A DNA stretch of 64,000 nt from Branchiostoma floridae. Lineage: Eukaryota; Chordata; Leptocardii; Amphioxiformes; Branchiostomatidae. The DNA lies in NCBI RefSeq assembly GCF_000003815.2, contig NC_049986.1, positions 24,043,019 to 24,107,018 of the forward strand, given 5' to 3'. Made by a program: the position numbers and the translations under genes. Positions 38,326 to 48,280 of this stretch are shown piece after piece. Under the pieces are notes generated by a model, which had not been told where the DNA came from, made no database searches, and was given only the letters and a program-made list of their open reading frames with translations. Each line of letters begins with the position of its first letter. Positions within the stretch are counted from its first letter, which is position 1.

Positions 38326-41148
38326 ATGGACCACAACGCGGCATTTTTCATTCTCTTGACCTGCCTGGCCGTCTCCGACAGTGTCCAGGGAACGCTACAG
38401 TTGTCAGCAAACGTCCCAGAAAAAGCTAACGTTGGGGAAACCGTCACCAGTGTTCGGCCGGCCATAGGGGAAGGTCGGGAGGAAGTAAGATGTGAAATTG
38501 TCGCCGGAGACAAGAACAGACGCTTCCTTGTGACCGACTGCGTGATCCAAGTGGCGCGTCCGTTAGATTATAACGTCGACCCGAGCTATAACCTGACGGT
38601 AAACGTCACCGGGTCCTTCGGAAACCCCGAGCAGCTGTATGTTGATGTACAAGTCCAAGACGTGGAGGGATACCCGCCTGTTTACAACGACACGTGCCAA
38701 ATGCCGACTCGGAATGGTCCGGGGAAGTCAGGCGATTTGAACCTAGATATGAAATTTACAGCCGAGGGTATTGCGATGGATTTAGGAGAGGTATTTGTCT
38801 CAAAATACATTCATTACGAAAAAGAAACGGACCCATTTTCGATTTCAGAGCAGTATACTTTTTTCACCGATAACGAGAATTGTCTGGTGCAGGTGATATG
38901 GGAGCCATTCAATTCTTATGACACCATAACCGCTCAATCGCTCTCGGACTCCCTAGAACAATGCGTACAATGTGTTAGTTCGGCAGGCGTGGCATCCGTC
39001 GTCCAATTCGAAATATTTAAAAGGTGGTCCGGATTTAACCCAGCGGCAAAGAATTCCCGCAAATGTTATCTTGGGCCCATTCCTGAAACTGGGGGATACT
39101 TTATACTGGCCGGTTCATTCACGCTTTCTTCCAACATCAAAAATCATTTTACGTGCAAGCTACCAGAAGATATCTCAATCTCTGTTTTTATAAATGATAT
39201 GCAACGGGAAACGATCCCTGTACGTTTAGAATTTGATTTCAAGCCAGTCGGATGTCCCTCTAACAAGTACGGCGTGTTTTGTGACCAGAACTGCACCTGT
39301 GAGAACGGTGCCCGCTGTCATGGGCTGAACGGGGCCTGCAAGTGTCAGCCTGGATGGCAGGGTGTCGTCTGCGACATACCTCACAGTACAGTGGTCATCA
39401 TCGCGACTCCTAGCGACACACGACAGATTTACATCACTGGCTCTGTGACGCTGCACTGCAAGGTTTTCCATCTGGCTGCTGACAGGATGATGTGGACATT
39501 TCCTAATAAAACGGAAAAGTGGCTGCAGGGCGCTCAGGAAGATCGTGTAAGGATCCACAACATACAGTCCGAACACAACGGTACCTACACCTGTGCTGTG
39601 TTAACGGGAGACGGGGCGGTCATTAACGCAAGTTATGAGCTTCAGGCCGTGGCTTGTCCTCCCGGAAAAACGGGTGAATCGTGCGAAGAGGAGTGCGTCT
39701 GTAGCCATGGCGGCAGCTGTGACCGGTGGGCCGGCTGTGTGTGTCCGCCGGGATGGACAGGAACCACGTGTCAGACCTCCTGCCCAGTTGGCACCTACGG
39801 ACAGGGTTGCAGCAGACGGTGTCGGTGTCAGCATGACGCCAGCTGCTCCCCTACCGACGGCCGGTGTAACTGCACGGAAGGCTGGTTCGGCAGTAACTGC
39901 AGCAGGCGCTGCCCCGCAGGTCTGTACGGATGGAAATGTCGGCATGTTTGTACCTGTAAGAACAACGCCACATGTCACAACGTGGATGGAACCTGCGCCT
40001 GCGTGCCACCCTGGACTGGTACGAGGTGTGGCGACATCAAAACGGACACATACACATACACATTCCCGGTGTCTCTCCAGATTGCCACACCCCTGGTACT
40101 GACTCTGCTAGTCGCTGCACTAGTTTTGTTTATAGTCTATAAACGGAAGAAAGCTAGACGAGCGGAACATGAAAACAATCTAGAGGAGACCATGGTTGTA
40201 CTGGAGCTGAGAAACATGGAAGAAGACCTGGCGCAGAGTTTGCAGCCCGGCTGGCTCAACCGATGGGAGAGGAACGCCGACGATCTGACTTTGGACGAAC
40301 TGGTCGGGCTGGGCGCGTCCGCACAGATCAGGAGAGGACGGCTTCGCACGGCTGGCGCTGACGTCACGGTGGCGGTCAAGTCCGTCCGCATGGAGGACAG
40401 GCGGTGCTACCGAGCCTTCTGCCGGGAAGTCGCCGCGCTGATAGCCGTGCACGAAAACGGTGAGGAAGAAAATGGCGGACATCCCAACATCGTCAAGCTC
40501 TTTGGGGTCGTCACGATATCCACACCAAAGTGTATTCTGTTGGAATTCGCTGCCAAAGGCGAACTTTTGCTCATTCTAAAACAACCTCGGCAGAACCGTC
40601 CTCTTGGCAGGTTTGTCCGCTATGCCGTCCAGATATCCCGTGCCCTGGAGGAGCTCCGACGTCTGCGTATCGCTCACGGTGACGTGGCCGCCCGAAACGT
40701 CCTGGTCAGCGGCGATGACGTGGCCAAACTTGCTGACTTCGGTCTGGCCCATGACATCTACACCGAGACTACCTACGTGCCCGCAGTAAATGACGACGTC
40801 GACGAACTCCTGCCCCTGAAGTGGATGGCTCTGGAGTCGCTGGAGTCTCGCGAGTTCACGTGCGAGAGCGACACGTGGTCGTTCGGCGTGCTGCTGTGGG
40901 AGATCGCCACCTTCGGGGAGGAGCCCAGCTACCAGCGCCAGCGCCAACTGAGCTGTCCCAAGTTGGTGGGGCTCCTGAGGCAGGGGGTCCGTCTGGACAG
41001 GCCGCCCGGATGTCCGGAAAAGCTGTATGACGTCATGAAGTCGTGTTGGCGGGAGGAGCCGTCGGCAAGACCAGAGCCGGCAGAACTGGAGCAGAGGCTG
41101 ACGGGATGTGGCAAAGAGTTGGACCCACTTCTGGCTGTGGATAATTAA
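38326..41148 (+). CDS. Receptor tyrosine kinase copy 7 (version B ectodomain), 940 aa
   Basis: Starts MDHNAAFFILLTCLAVSDSV. Version B domain with small changes (EKETDPFS, MQRETIPV). The Ig start reads ATPSDTRQIYITGSV, a form shared with copy 10 and close to copy 8. Downstream of the EGFs it follows copy 2 (TGTRCGDIKTDTYTYTFPVS), as does the tail (LTGCGKELDPLLAVDN). It therefore appears assembled from copy-4-like 5' and copy-2-like 3' parts. The linker RCGDIK places an extra residue after the final EGF cysteine. Kinase has GLGASAQI, Lys, HGD, DFG, DIYTETTYV and ALE. Intact. Confidence 0.9.
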   Translation: MDHNAAFFILLTCLAVSDSVQGTLQLSANVPEKANVGETVTSVRPAIGEGREEVRCEIVAGDKNRRFLVTDCVIQVARPLDYNVDPSYNLTVNVTGSFGNPEQLYVDVQVQDVEGYPPVYNDTCQMPTRNGPGKSGDLNLDMKFTAEGIAMDLGEVFVSKYIHYEKETDPFSISEQYTFFTDNENCLVQVIWEPFNSYDTITAQSLSDSLEQCVQCVSSAGVASVVQFEIFKRWSGFNPAAKNSRKCYLGPIPETGGYFILAGSFTLSSNIKNHFTCKLPEDISISVFINDMQRETIPVRLEFDFKPVGCPSNKYGVFCDQNCTCENGARCHGLNGACKCQPGWQGVVCDIPHSTVVIIATPSDTRQIYITGSVTLHCKVFHLAADRMMWTFPNKTEKWLQGAQEDRVRIHNIQSEHNGTYTCAVLTGDGAVINASYELQAVACPPGKTGESCEEECVCSHGGSCDRWAGCVCPPGWTGTTCQTSCPVGTYGQGCSRRCRCQHDASCSPTDGRCNCTEGWFGSNCSRRCPAGLYGWKCRHVCTCKNNATCHNVDGTCACVPPWTGTRCGDIKTDTYTYTFPVSLQIATPLVLTLLVAALVLFIVYKRKKARRAEHENNLEETMVVLELRNMEEDLAQSLQPGWLNRWERNADDLTLDELVGLGASAQIRRGRLRTAGADVTVAVKSVRMEDRRCYRAFCREVAALIAVHENGEEENGGHPNIVKLFGVVTISTPKCILLEFAAKGELLLILKQPRQNRPLGRFVRYAVQISRALEELRRLRIAHGDVAARNVLVSGDDVAKLADFGLAHDIYTETTYVPAVNDDVDELLPLKWMALESLESREFTCESDTWSFGVLLWEIATFGEEPSYQRQRQLSCPKLVGLLRQGVRLDRPPGCPEKLYDVMKSCWREEPSARPEPAELEQRLTGCGKELDPLLAVDN

Positions 41149-42587
41149 ATCCTGGCTTGAATAATGATGCAAAGTAGAATTGCTTGCAGAAGGAAATTTT
41201 CTATATGCAAGCCAGCATGTGGGTCTAAATACCAAGATGTTGATCTAGTTTGTTTATTGCAAAAAGTTGTTGCTCAAGCAACTGGGTATGATTTTGCTTG
41301 CTTGAGTAACTACTTTTTGGCGTATCTTATTACCTGGATGTCTAACGTACGTCGACGTAGTTTGTTGATTGTTTTACGACCATTTTATTGTATCAAATAT
41401 CTGAATAAGTAGGAATTTTTTTCGCACATTCAAGCCTTTCGGGGACAGTTATTCAGAGTACCTAAATTTGAATTTGTCTGTGTGTTCTTAGTAGCAAAAT
41501 TCGAATATTGTCAATTAGACCTCAGTATTTGTGGAAGCCTATTTTTACGATCTTTATTACACCTTGATACATCTTCGACGTAAGCCGTTACTCCGTATAC
41601 GTAGTTACTTTAACGTTTACAGGTTATACATCGTCAGAACATTTTTGCCATAACGAAATGTTATATCATAATGAGTTTAATGAAAGATCAGCCATATGTA
41701 AGATAAGAACAAGCGCACATCCGTTAGAAATAGAAAGGGGCCGCTATAAACAGCTCCCTGTCCACGAGAGATTGTGTACATATTGTCCAATGAATGCAGT
41801 GGAAAATGAAACACATTTTATCAGTCAGTGTACCCACTATGAAACCGAAAGAAAAACATTATTTCAAACAGTTGCCACAATTTCACCAAGCTTTTATCAC
41901 CTAAGTGATCACCAAAAGACTACATTTCTATTAAAAGCACAAAATCCCACCATCATACAGAACGTGGGACAGTTCATTAACCACTGCCTTCAAAGAAGAA
42001 GTCAAACCCGACAATAGTATCCATAGTATCATGTAGTTGATTAGACACTAGTTTTATGTACTTACCTCTCTTAGTTCTTGAGACTGTGTATGCAATTAGC
42101 ATGCTCGGGCATGATATTGCAAATATATAAACAATATAAAGTTATACCGATAGATTTTGCAAACAACATTCATGCAGGTATGAGATATGACTATTTTAGG
42201 TATTATAAAGGTTTTATCAGAGGGACCATAATGGCTAGTATTTAAAACGCATGTGTTAGACATGTTAGTATGCTGGACGCTTTTTTATGTACCATGTCCA
42301 AAATTATATAACAGTCTTGCACTCTAGTATTTAGTTCATGTGTTGCTGAAATGTTTTGTTTCTCAAGAATATACATTGCTAACTATCTAGAAATGAACGG
42401 TGGCCATCTCATACGACTGTTTTGTTCGTAAACCAGATGACATTAAACAAATAACAAACGTGGTGTCATAAACAATTGATTGACTCACGTCATTAAATAA
42501 TGTTTGCATGTAGTTTGTACGTCCTGTTTTTAACGTATTTAAGTACAGGAAGATTGGCTACGTACAAATTTATGTAAGAAAGCTTTT
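41149..42587 (+). other. 3' flank of RTK copy 7 (gamma then delta, chimeric)
   Basis: Begins like the flank of copy 2, including a hairpin at about 41260-41319 (arms AGTTGTTGCTCAAGCAA and near complement). From about 41410 it follows copy 4 and 9 flanks, with the LINE remnant. The poly(A)-like site reads AATAAC at 42450-42455, so the hexamer is lost. Confidence 0.5.
41668..42140 (+). mobile_element. 5'-truncated non-LTR retrotransposon (ORF2 C-terminus), second copy
   Basis: Same insertion site and sequence as 26103-26573. GTTATATC (41660-41667) before and GTTATACC after. The Cys motif is intact (RLCTYCPM...HFISQC). Frame ends at 42017. Spread by duplication of the unit, not by new transposition. 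Confidence 0.75.
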
Positions 42588-43600
42588 AGGCTGTATAAAG
42601 TATCCAAGTATACTAGCTTTTGTAAGCTTGGCCGTCGCCATGTACGATTGATCCAGTCTCCACAAGTCGCTCCTCAGCCTCTTTGAGTGTGAAGATCAGT
42701 CACAATTGGAAGAACCTTTGGTGGCCCCGCGGTTCTGCTTCTGGTCGCTCTGGCAGTCAGGTATGCGAAACACGCTGAACTTGTTACGTAACGTTATAAG
42801 CAGTAGAAGGTTCTAATGTCAGCTGTCAAATACCAGTTTGTTTGGAGAGGACATCCATTTGATATATACAACGCTTTCGTCTTGCAATCAGGAGGTCGAA
42901 CCGACAATTTGCGATTTTTTCTAAACATCTATTTGATATATAATATAAAGTATATAGTTAATACGTCTTGCCGAGGTGCCCGTTAAATGACGGCCTTATC
43001 TTCAGTAGGGCACCCTAATCTGAGAACACGGATAAGGAAGACATGAGAGGCAAATATAATGTGCTGGTCAGCTAGCCACCAAATAATACTCATTTTCGTA
43101 GAGGCGAAAATGACAGCTTTTTCAAAAGCACTGCTTTAGTTCTTGACTCAGCCGCTCGGTCAACCTGCAAGATCTTTGTCTCCAGACGTAACTTAATACT
43201 TTGTTTTTCTCGCCTTTGGCTTTTCTGGGCCCTACCATTTCCCTACCTAAAAACGGGGGTTTCTTCAAAACACAACAATAATTGTGTGAGTCTCGTCATG
43301 ATAGCCTGTTTTCGCAAGGTTTGCCGTCGCTATGAAAGAATCAGTTTTCACCGGTCCCTTTTTGGGCCGGTTGTAGTGCTGCAAACCGGTCAGAAGTGGA
43401 CAAACTATCGTTGGGCTCACTGTTCTGTTCTGGTCCCCTCTGGCAGTCAGGTACTGAACATACCGATCCTGTTACGTGACGGTATAAGCAGGCTTAGGTT
43501 CTATTTACGCAAGAAAAAACTTTTTGTTTGGAGAGGACAGTGTGCTTGTGAAGCTAGCCCTCTGGGTTAGATCCGCCCAGACGAGCTAAGAACATTCAAC
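42588..43600 (+). promoter_or_regulatory. Upstream region of RTK copy 8
   Basis: Distal module with GGCTGTATAAAGTATCC, TTACGTAA at 42784-42791 and CAGCTG. Proximal module nearly identical to those of copies 3 and 6 (TTACGTGACGG). Confidence 0.55.
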
Positions 43601-46399
43601 ATGGACAAAAACATGCCCTTTTTCGTCCTGTTGACCTGCCTGGCCGTCCTCGACAGTGTCCTGGGAACGCTAAAGTTGTCAGCGAACGTCCCAGAAAACG
43701 CTCACGCGGGGGAAACCGTCACCAGTGTTCGGTCGGCCATAGCGGAAGGTAGGGAGGAAGTAAAATGTGAAGTTGTCGCCGGAAATAGGAACGGACGCTT
43801 CCGTGTGACAACCTGCGTGATCCAAGTGGCGCGTCCGTTGGATTACGGCGTCGACCCGACCTATAACCTCACGGTAAACGTCACCGGGTCCTTCGGAAAC
43901 CCCGAGCAGCTGTATGTTGATGTACAAATCCAAGACGTTGAGGGATACCCGCCTGTTTACAACGACACGTGCGAAATGCCGACTCGGACAGCATGGGGGA
44001 ATTCAGGCGATTTGAACGTCGATTTGAAATGGACAGTCAAGGGCATGTCAATGAATATTGGAGAGGTGTTTTTCTCGAATCACTTTTATTACAATCCCAA
44101 TAGTGTTAAGGACCAGGTTTCAACAAGAGTATACTCGGATAACAATAATTGTCTAGTGCAGTTTGTATGGAAGCCCATGAATGGCGATGATATCACTTTT
44201 ATTAATTCGTTGTGGAGTACGTCGATAGAACGACCGTGCTTGAACTGTTCTGGATCAACAGATGGGGCATCCGTCCTCCAATTTGAAGTATTGCACAGTT
44301 CTACAGGCTTTACTCCCAGTTCGTCTGGCAGCTGTTACACAGGGCCTATTCCTCAAACTGATAGACAATTTATATTTGGTGGTTCGTTGACGATTTCATC
44401 CATGAAAAGGAATCTTTTCACATGCGACCTGCCGGACAATATCTCGGTCTCCTTAATTCCACATGGCAACGGTCGTGACATAATACCTCTACTTGTAGAG
44501 TTTGATGCCCAGCCAGTCGGATGTCCCCCTAACAAGTACGGCGTGTTGTGTGACCAGAACTGCACCTGTAAGAACGGTGCCCGTTGCCATGGGCTGAACG
44601 GGGCCTGCAAGTGTCAGCCTGGATGGCAGGGTGTCATCTGTGACATACCTCACAGTACAGTGGTCATTATCGTGACCCCTGGCGACACGCGACAGATTTA
44701 CATCACTGGCTCTGTAACGCTGCACTGCAAGGTTTTCCATCTGGCTGCTGACAAGATGATGTTGAAATTTCCAAATGAAACGGAAAAGTGGCTACAGGGC
44801 GCTCAGGAAGATCGCGTAAGGATCCACAACATACAGTCCGAACAAAACGGTACCTACACCTGTACTGTGTTAACGGGAGACGGGACTGCCATTAACGCAA
44901 GTTATGAGCTTGAGGCCGTCGCTTGTCCTCCCGGAAAAACGGGTGAATCGTGCGAAGAGGAGTGCGTCTGTAGCCATGGCGGCAGCTGTGACCGGTGGGC
45001 CGGCTGTGTGTGTCCGCCGGGATGGACAGGAACCACGTGTCAGACCTCCTGCCCAGTTGGCACCTACGGACAGGGTTGCAGCAGGCGGTGTCGGTGTCAG
45101 CATGACGCCACCTGCTTCCCTACCGACGGCCGGTGTAACTGCACGGAAGGCTGGTTCGGCAGTAACTGCAGCAGGCCCTGCCCCGCAGGTCGGTACGGAT
45201 GGAAATGTTGGCATGCTTGTGCCTGTAAGAACAACGCCAAGTGTAACAACGTGGACGGAACCTGCGCCTGCGTGCCACCCTGGACTGGTAAGTTCTGTGA
45301 CGTCATCGAAACGGACACATACACACTCCAGATTGTCATACCCCTGGTACTGACTCTGCTTGTTGCTGCACTAGTATTGCTGATACTCTACAAACGACAG
45401 AAGGCTAAACATGGGGCACAAGACGAGCCTTTAGAGGAAACCAGAGTTCTTCTAGAGCTGAGAAACATGGAAGACGACCTGGCACAGAGTTTGCAGCCCG
45501 GCTGGCTCAACCGGTGGGAGAGGAACGCCGACGATCTGACTCTGAACGAACTGGTCGGGCTGGGCGCGTCCGCACAGATCAGGAGAGGACGGCTTCGAAC
45601 GGCTGACGCTGACGTCACGGTGGCGGTCAAGTCCGTCCGCATAGAGGACAGGCGGTGCTACCGAGCCTTCTGCCGGGAAGTCGCCGCGCTGATAGCCGTG
45701 CACGAAAACAGCGAGGAAGAAAACGGCGGACATCCCAACATCGTCAAGCTCTTTGGGGTCGTCACGATGTCCACACCGAAGTGTATTCTCTTAGAATTTG
45801 CTGCCAAAGGCGAACTTTTGCTCATTCTAAAACAACCTCAGCAGAACGGTCCTCTTGGCAGGTTTGTCCGTTATGCCGTCCAGATATCTCGTGCCCTGGA
45901 CGAGCTCCGACGTCTGCGTATCGCTCACGGTGACGTGGCCGCCCGAAACGTCCTGGTCAGCGGCGATGACGTGGCCAAACTTGCTGACTTCGGTCTGGCC
46001 CATGACGTGTACACCGAGACTACCTACGTGCCCGCAGTAAATGACGACGTCGACGAACTCCTGCCCCTGAAGTGGATGGCTCTGGAGTCGCTGGAGTCTC
46101 GCGAGTTCACGTGCGAGAGCGACACGTGGTCGTTCGGCGTGCTGCTGTGGGAGATCGCCGCCTTCGGGGAGGAGCCCAGCTACCAGCGCCAGCGCCAACT
46201 GAGTTGTCCCAAGTTGGTGGGGCTCCTGAGGCAGGGTGTCCGTCTGGACAGGCCGCCCGGATGTCCGGAAAAGCTTTATGACGTCATAAAGTCGTGTTGG
46301 CGGGAGGAGCCGTCGGCAAGACCAGAGCCGGCAGAACTGGAGCAGAAGCTGACGGAATGTTGCCAAGAGTTGGACCCACTTCTGGCTGTGGATATTTAG
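43601..46399 (+). CDS. Receptor tyrosine kinase copy 8 (version A, recombinant), 932 aa
   Basis: The 5' part (MDKNMPFF, NRNGRFRVTTCV) matches copy 3 and the central domain is version A. The Ig domain switches to the B-like form (VTPGDTRQIYITGSV, LAADKMM), then the kinase and tail follow copy 1 (KQPQQNGPLGRF, LNELVGLG, tail LLAVDI). So this is a mosaic. The Ig core Trp, 12 residues after the first Cys in all other copies (RMMWTF), is Leu here (KMMLKF), a change expected to weaken the Ig fold. EGF1 reads CKNGARC for CENGARC. Kinase motifs HGD, DFG, YTETTY present; KLYDVIKSCW for KLYDVMKSCW. Open throughout. It also shows what copy 1 looked like before decay. Confidence 0.9.
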   Translation: MDKNMPFFVLLTCLAVLDSVLGTLKLSANVPENAHAGETVTSVRSAIAEGREEVKCEVVAGNRNGRFRVTTCVIQVARPLDYGVDPTYNLTVNVTGSFGNPEQLYVDVQIQDVEGYPPVYNDTCEMPTRTAWGNSGDLNVDLKWTVKGMSMNIGEVFFSNHFYYNPNSVKDQVSTRVYSDNNNCLVQFVWKPMNGDDITFINSLWSTSIERPCLNCSGSTDGASVLQFEVLHSSTGFTPSSSGSCYTGPIPQTDRQFIFGGSLTISSMKRNLFTCDLPDNISVSLIPHGNGRDIIPLLVEFDAQPVGCPPNKYGVLCDQNCTCKNGARCHGLNGACKCQPGWQGVICDIPHSTVVIIVTPGDTRQIYITGSVTLHCKVFHLAADKMMLKFPNETEKWLQGAQEDRVRIHNIQSEQNGTYTCTVLTGDGTAINASYELEAVACPPGKTGESCEEECVCSHGGSCDRWAGCVCPPGWTGTTCQTSCPVGTYGQGCSRRCRCQHDATCFPTDGRCNCTEGWFGSNCSRPCPAGRYGWKCWHACACKNNAKCNNVDGTCACVPPWTGKFCDVIETDTYTLQIVIPLVLTLLVAALVLLILYKRQKAKHGAQDEPLEETRVLLELRNMEDDLAQSLQPGWLNRWERNADDLTLNELVGLGASAQIRRGRLRTADADVTVAVKSVRIEDRRCYRAFCREVAALIAVHENSEEENGGHPNIVKLFGVVTMSTPKCILLEFAAKGELLLILKQPQQNGPLGRFVRYAVQISRALDELRRLRIAHGDVAARNVLVSGDDVAKLADFGLAHDVYTETTYVPAVNDDVDELLPLKWMALESLESREFTCESDTWSFGVLLWEIAAFGEEPSYQRQRQLSCPKLVGLLRQGVRLDRPPGCPEKLYDVIKSCWREEPSARPEPAELEQKLTECCQELDPLLAVDI

Positions 46400-47254
46400 A
46401 TCCTTGTGTGGATAACAAATGTAAAGTAGGACAGCTTGCAATATGAATGTTTGATTATGCAAACAAATTTAAAGCCTGCTTGTGGGTCGAAATACCGAGA
46501 TATTGATCTAGTTTGTTTATTGTTTTTCGACCCTTTCATTATATCAAATATCTGAATAAGTAGGAAGTTTTTTTCGTGCATTCAAGCCTTTCGGAGACAG
46601 ATGTTAATCAGGGTACCTACATTAGAATCTGTCTGTGTGTTCATTGTAGAAAACTTTGAATATTGTTAATTAGAGCTTCGTATTTTTAAAGATTTTATTT
46701 TACCTTTATTCAACCTTGATACATTTTCGGCCTAAGCCGTTACTCCGTATACGTATGTTACTTTACGTAACTTTTACAGATTATACATTGTTAGAACATA
46801 TTTGCCATAACGAAATGTTATATCGATGAATTTTGCAATCATCATTCATTAATGTATGAGATATGTTCATATTTTAGGTATTATAGACAGTTTATCAGAG
46901 GGACCATAACGGTTAGTACGCATGTGTTAGACATGTTAGTATGCTCGACGCTTTTTTATGTACCATGTCCAAAATGCTGCAACAGTCTTGCACTCTATTA
47001 TTTAGTATATTTGTTTCTGAAGTGTTTTGTTTCTAAAGAATGTACATTGTTAGCTATCTAGAAATGAACGTTGGCCATTTTTACTGTTTTGTTTGTAAAC
47101 CAGATGACATAAAACAAACAATAAACGTGGTGTCAAAAACAATTGATTGACTCACGTCATTAAAGAATGCTTGCATGTAGTTTGTACGTCCTGTTTTTAA
47201 CGTCTTAAAGTACAGGAAGATTAGCTACGTACAAAATAACGTAAGAAAGCTTTT
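46400..47254 (+). other. 3' flank of RTK copy 8 (type alpha)
   Basis: Nearly identical to flanks of copies 1 and 5; AATAAA at 47120-47125 then CGTGGTGTC. No gene. Confidence 0.5.
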
Positions 47255-48280
47255 GGGCTGTATAAAGTATCCAAGTATCATAGTTTTTGTAAGCTTGGCC
47301 GTCGCCATGTACGATCGATCCAGTCTCCACAAGTCGCTCCTCAGTCCCTTTGAGTGTGAAGATCAGTCACAATTGGAAGAACCATTGGTGGCCCCGCGGT
47401 TCTGCTTCTGGTCGCTCTGGCAGTCAGGTATGCGAAACACGCTGAACTTGTTACGTAACGTTATAAGCAGTAGACGGTTCAAATGGCAGCTGTCAAATAC
47501 CAGTTTGTTTGGAGAGGACATCCATTTGATATATACAACGCTTTCGTCTTGCAATCAGGAGGTCGAACTGACAATTTGCGATTTTTTCTAAACATCTAAT
47601 TGATATATAATATAAAGTATATAGTTAATACGTCTTGCCGAGGTGCCCGTTAAATGACGGCCTTATCTTCAGTAGGGCACCCTAATCTGAGAACACAGAT
47701 AAGGAAGACATGAGAGGCAAATATAATGTGCTGGTCAGCTAGCCACCAAATAATACTCATTTTCGTAGAGGCGAAAATGACAGCTTTTTCAAAAGCACTG
47801 CTTTAGTTCTTGACTCAGCCGCTCGGTCAACCTGCAAGATCTTTGTCTGCAGACGTAACTTAATACTTTGTTTTTCTCACATTTGACTTCTCTGGGCCCT
47901 ACCATTCCCCTACAAGTAAAGGGTGGTTCCTTCAAAACAGAACAATGATTGCGTGAGTCTCGTCAGGAATGCCTGTTTTTGTAAGGAGTGGTGTCGCTAT
48001 GTACGAATCAGTCTTTACCAGTCCTTCTTCGGGCCGTTTGCAGTGGTGAAAATAAGTCACAAATGGAAGTCCATTAGTGGGTCCTCGGTTTTACTTATAT
48101 CCCCCCCCCCGGCAGTCAGGTACGGAAAATACCGATCTTGGTACGTAACGTAAGCATAAGTTCAAATGTCACCTGTCAATAAACAAGGCGAACAAGGTAA
48201 GCACAGCCGTCCCCGAATAAACCGGTTAAACAGGTTCTCCCTCCGGCTAAAACCGAGCAGAAGAGCCTTAAATATTCAGC
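47255..48280 (+). promoter_or_regulatory. Upstream region of RTK copy 9
   Basis: Distal module with TATAAA, TTACGTAA at 47451-47458 and CAGCTG. Proximal module with a C-run of about 10 (near 48100), GGCAGTCAGGTACGG and GTACGTAACG. TTAAATATTCAGC before the ATG. Confidence 0.55.
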
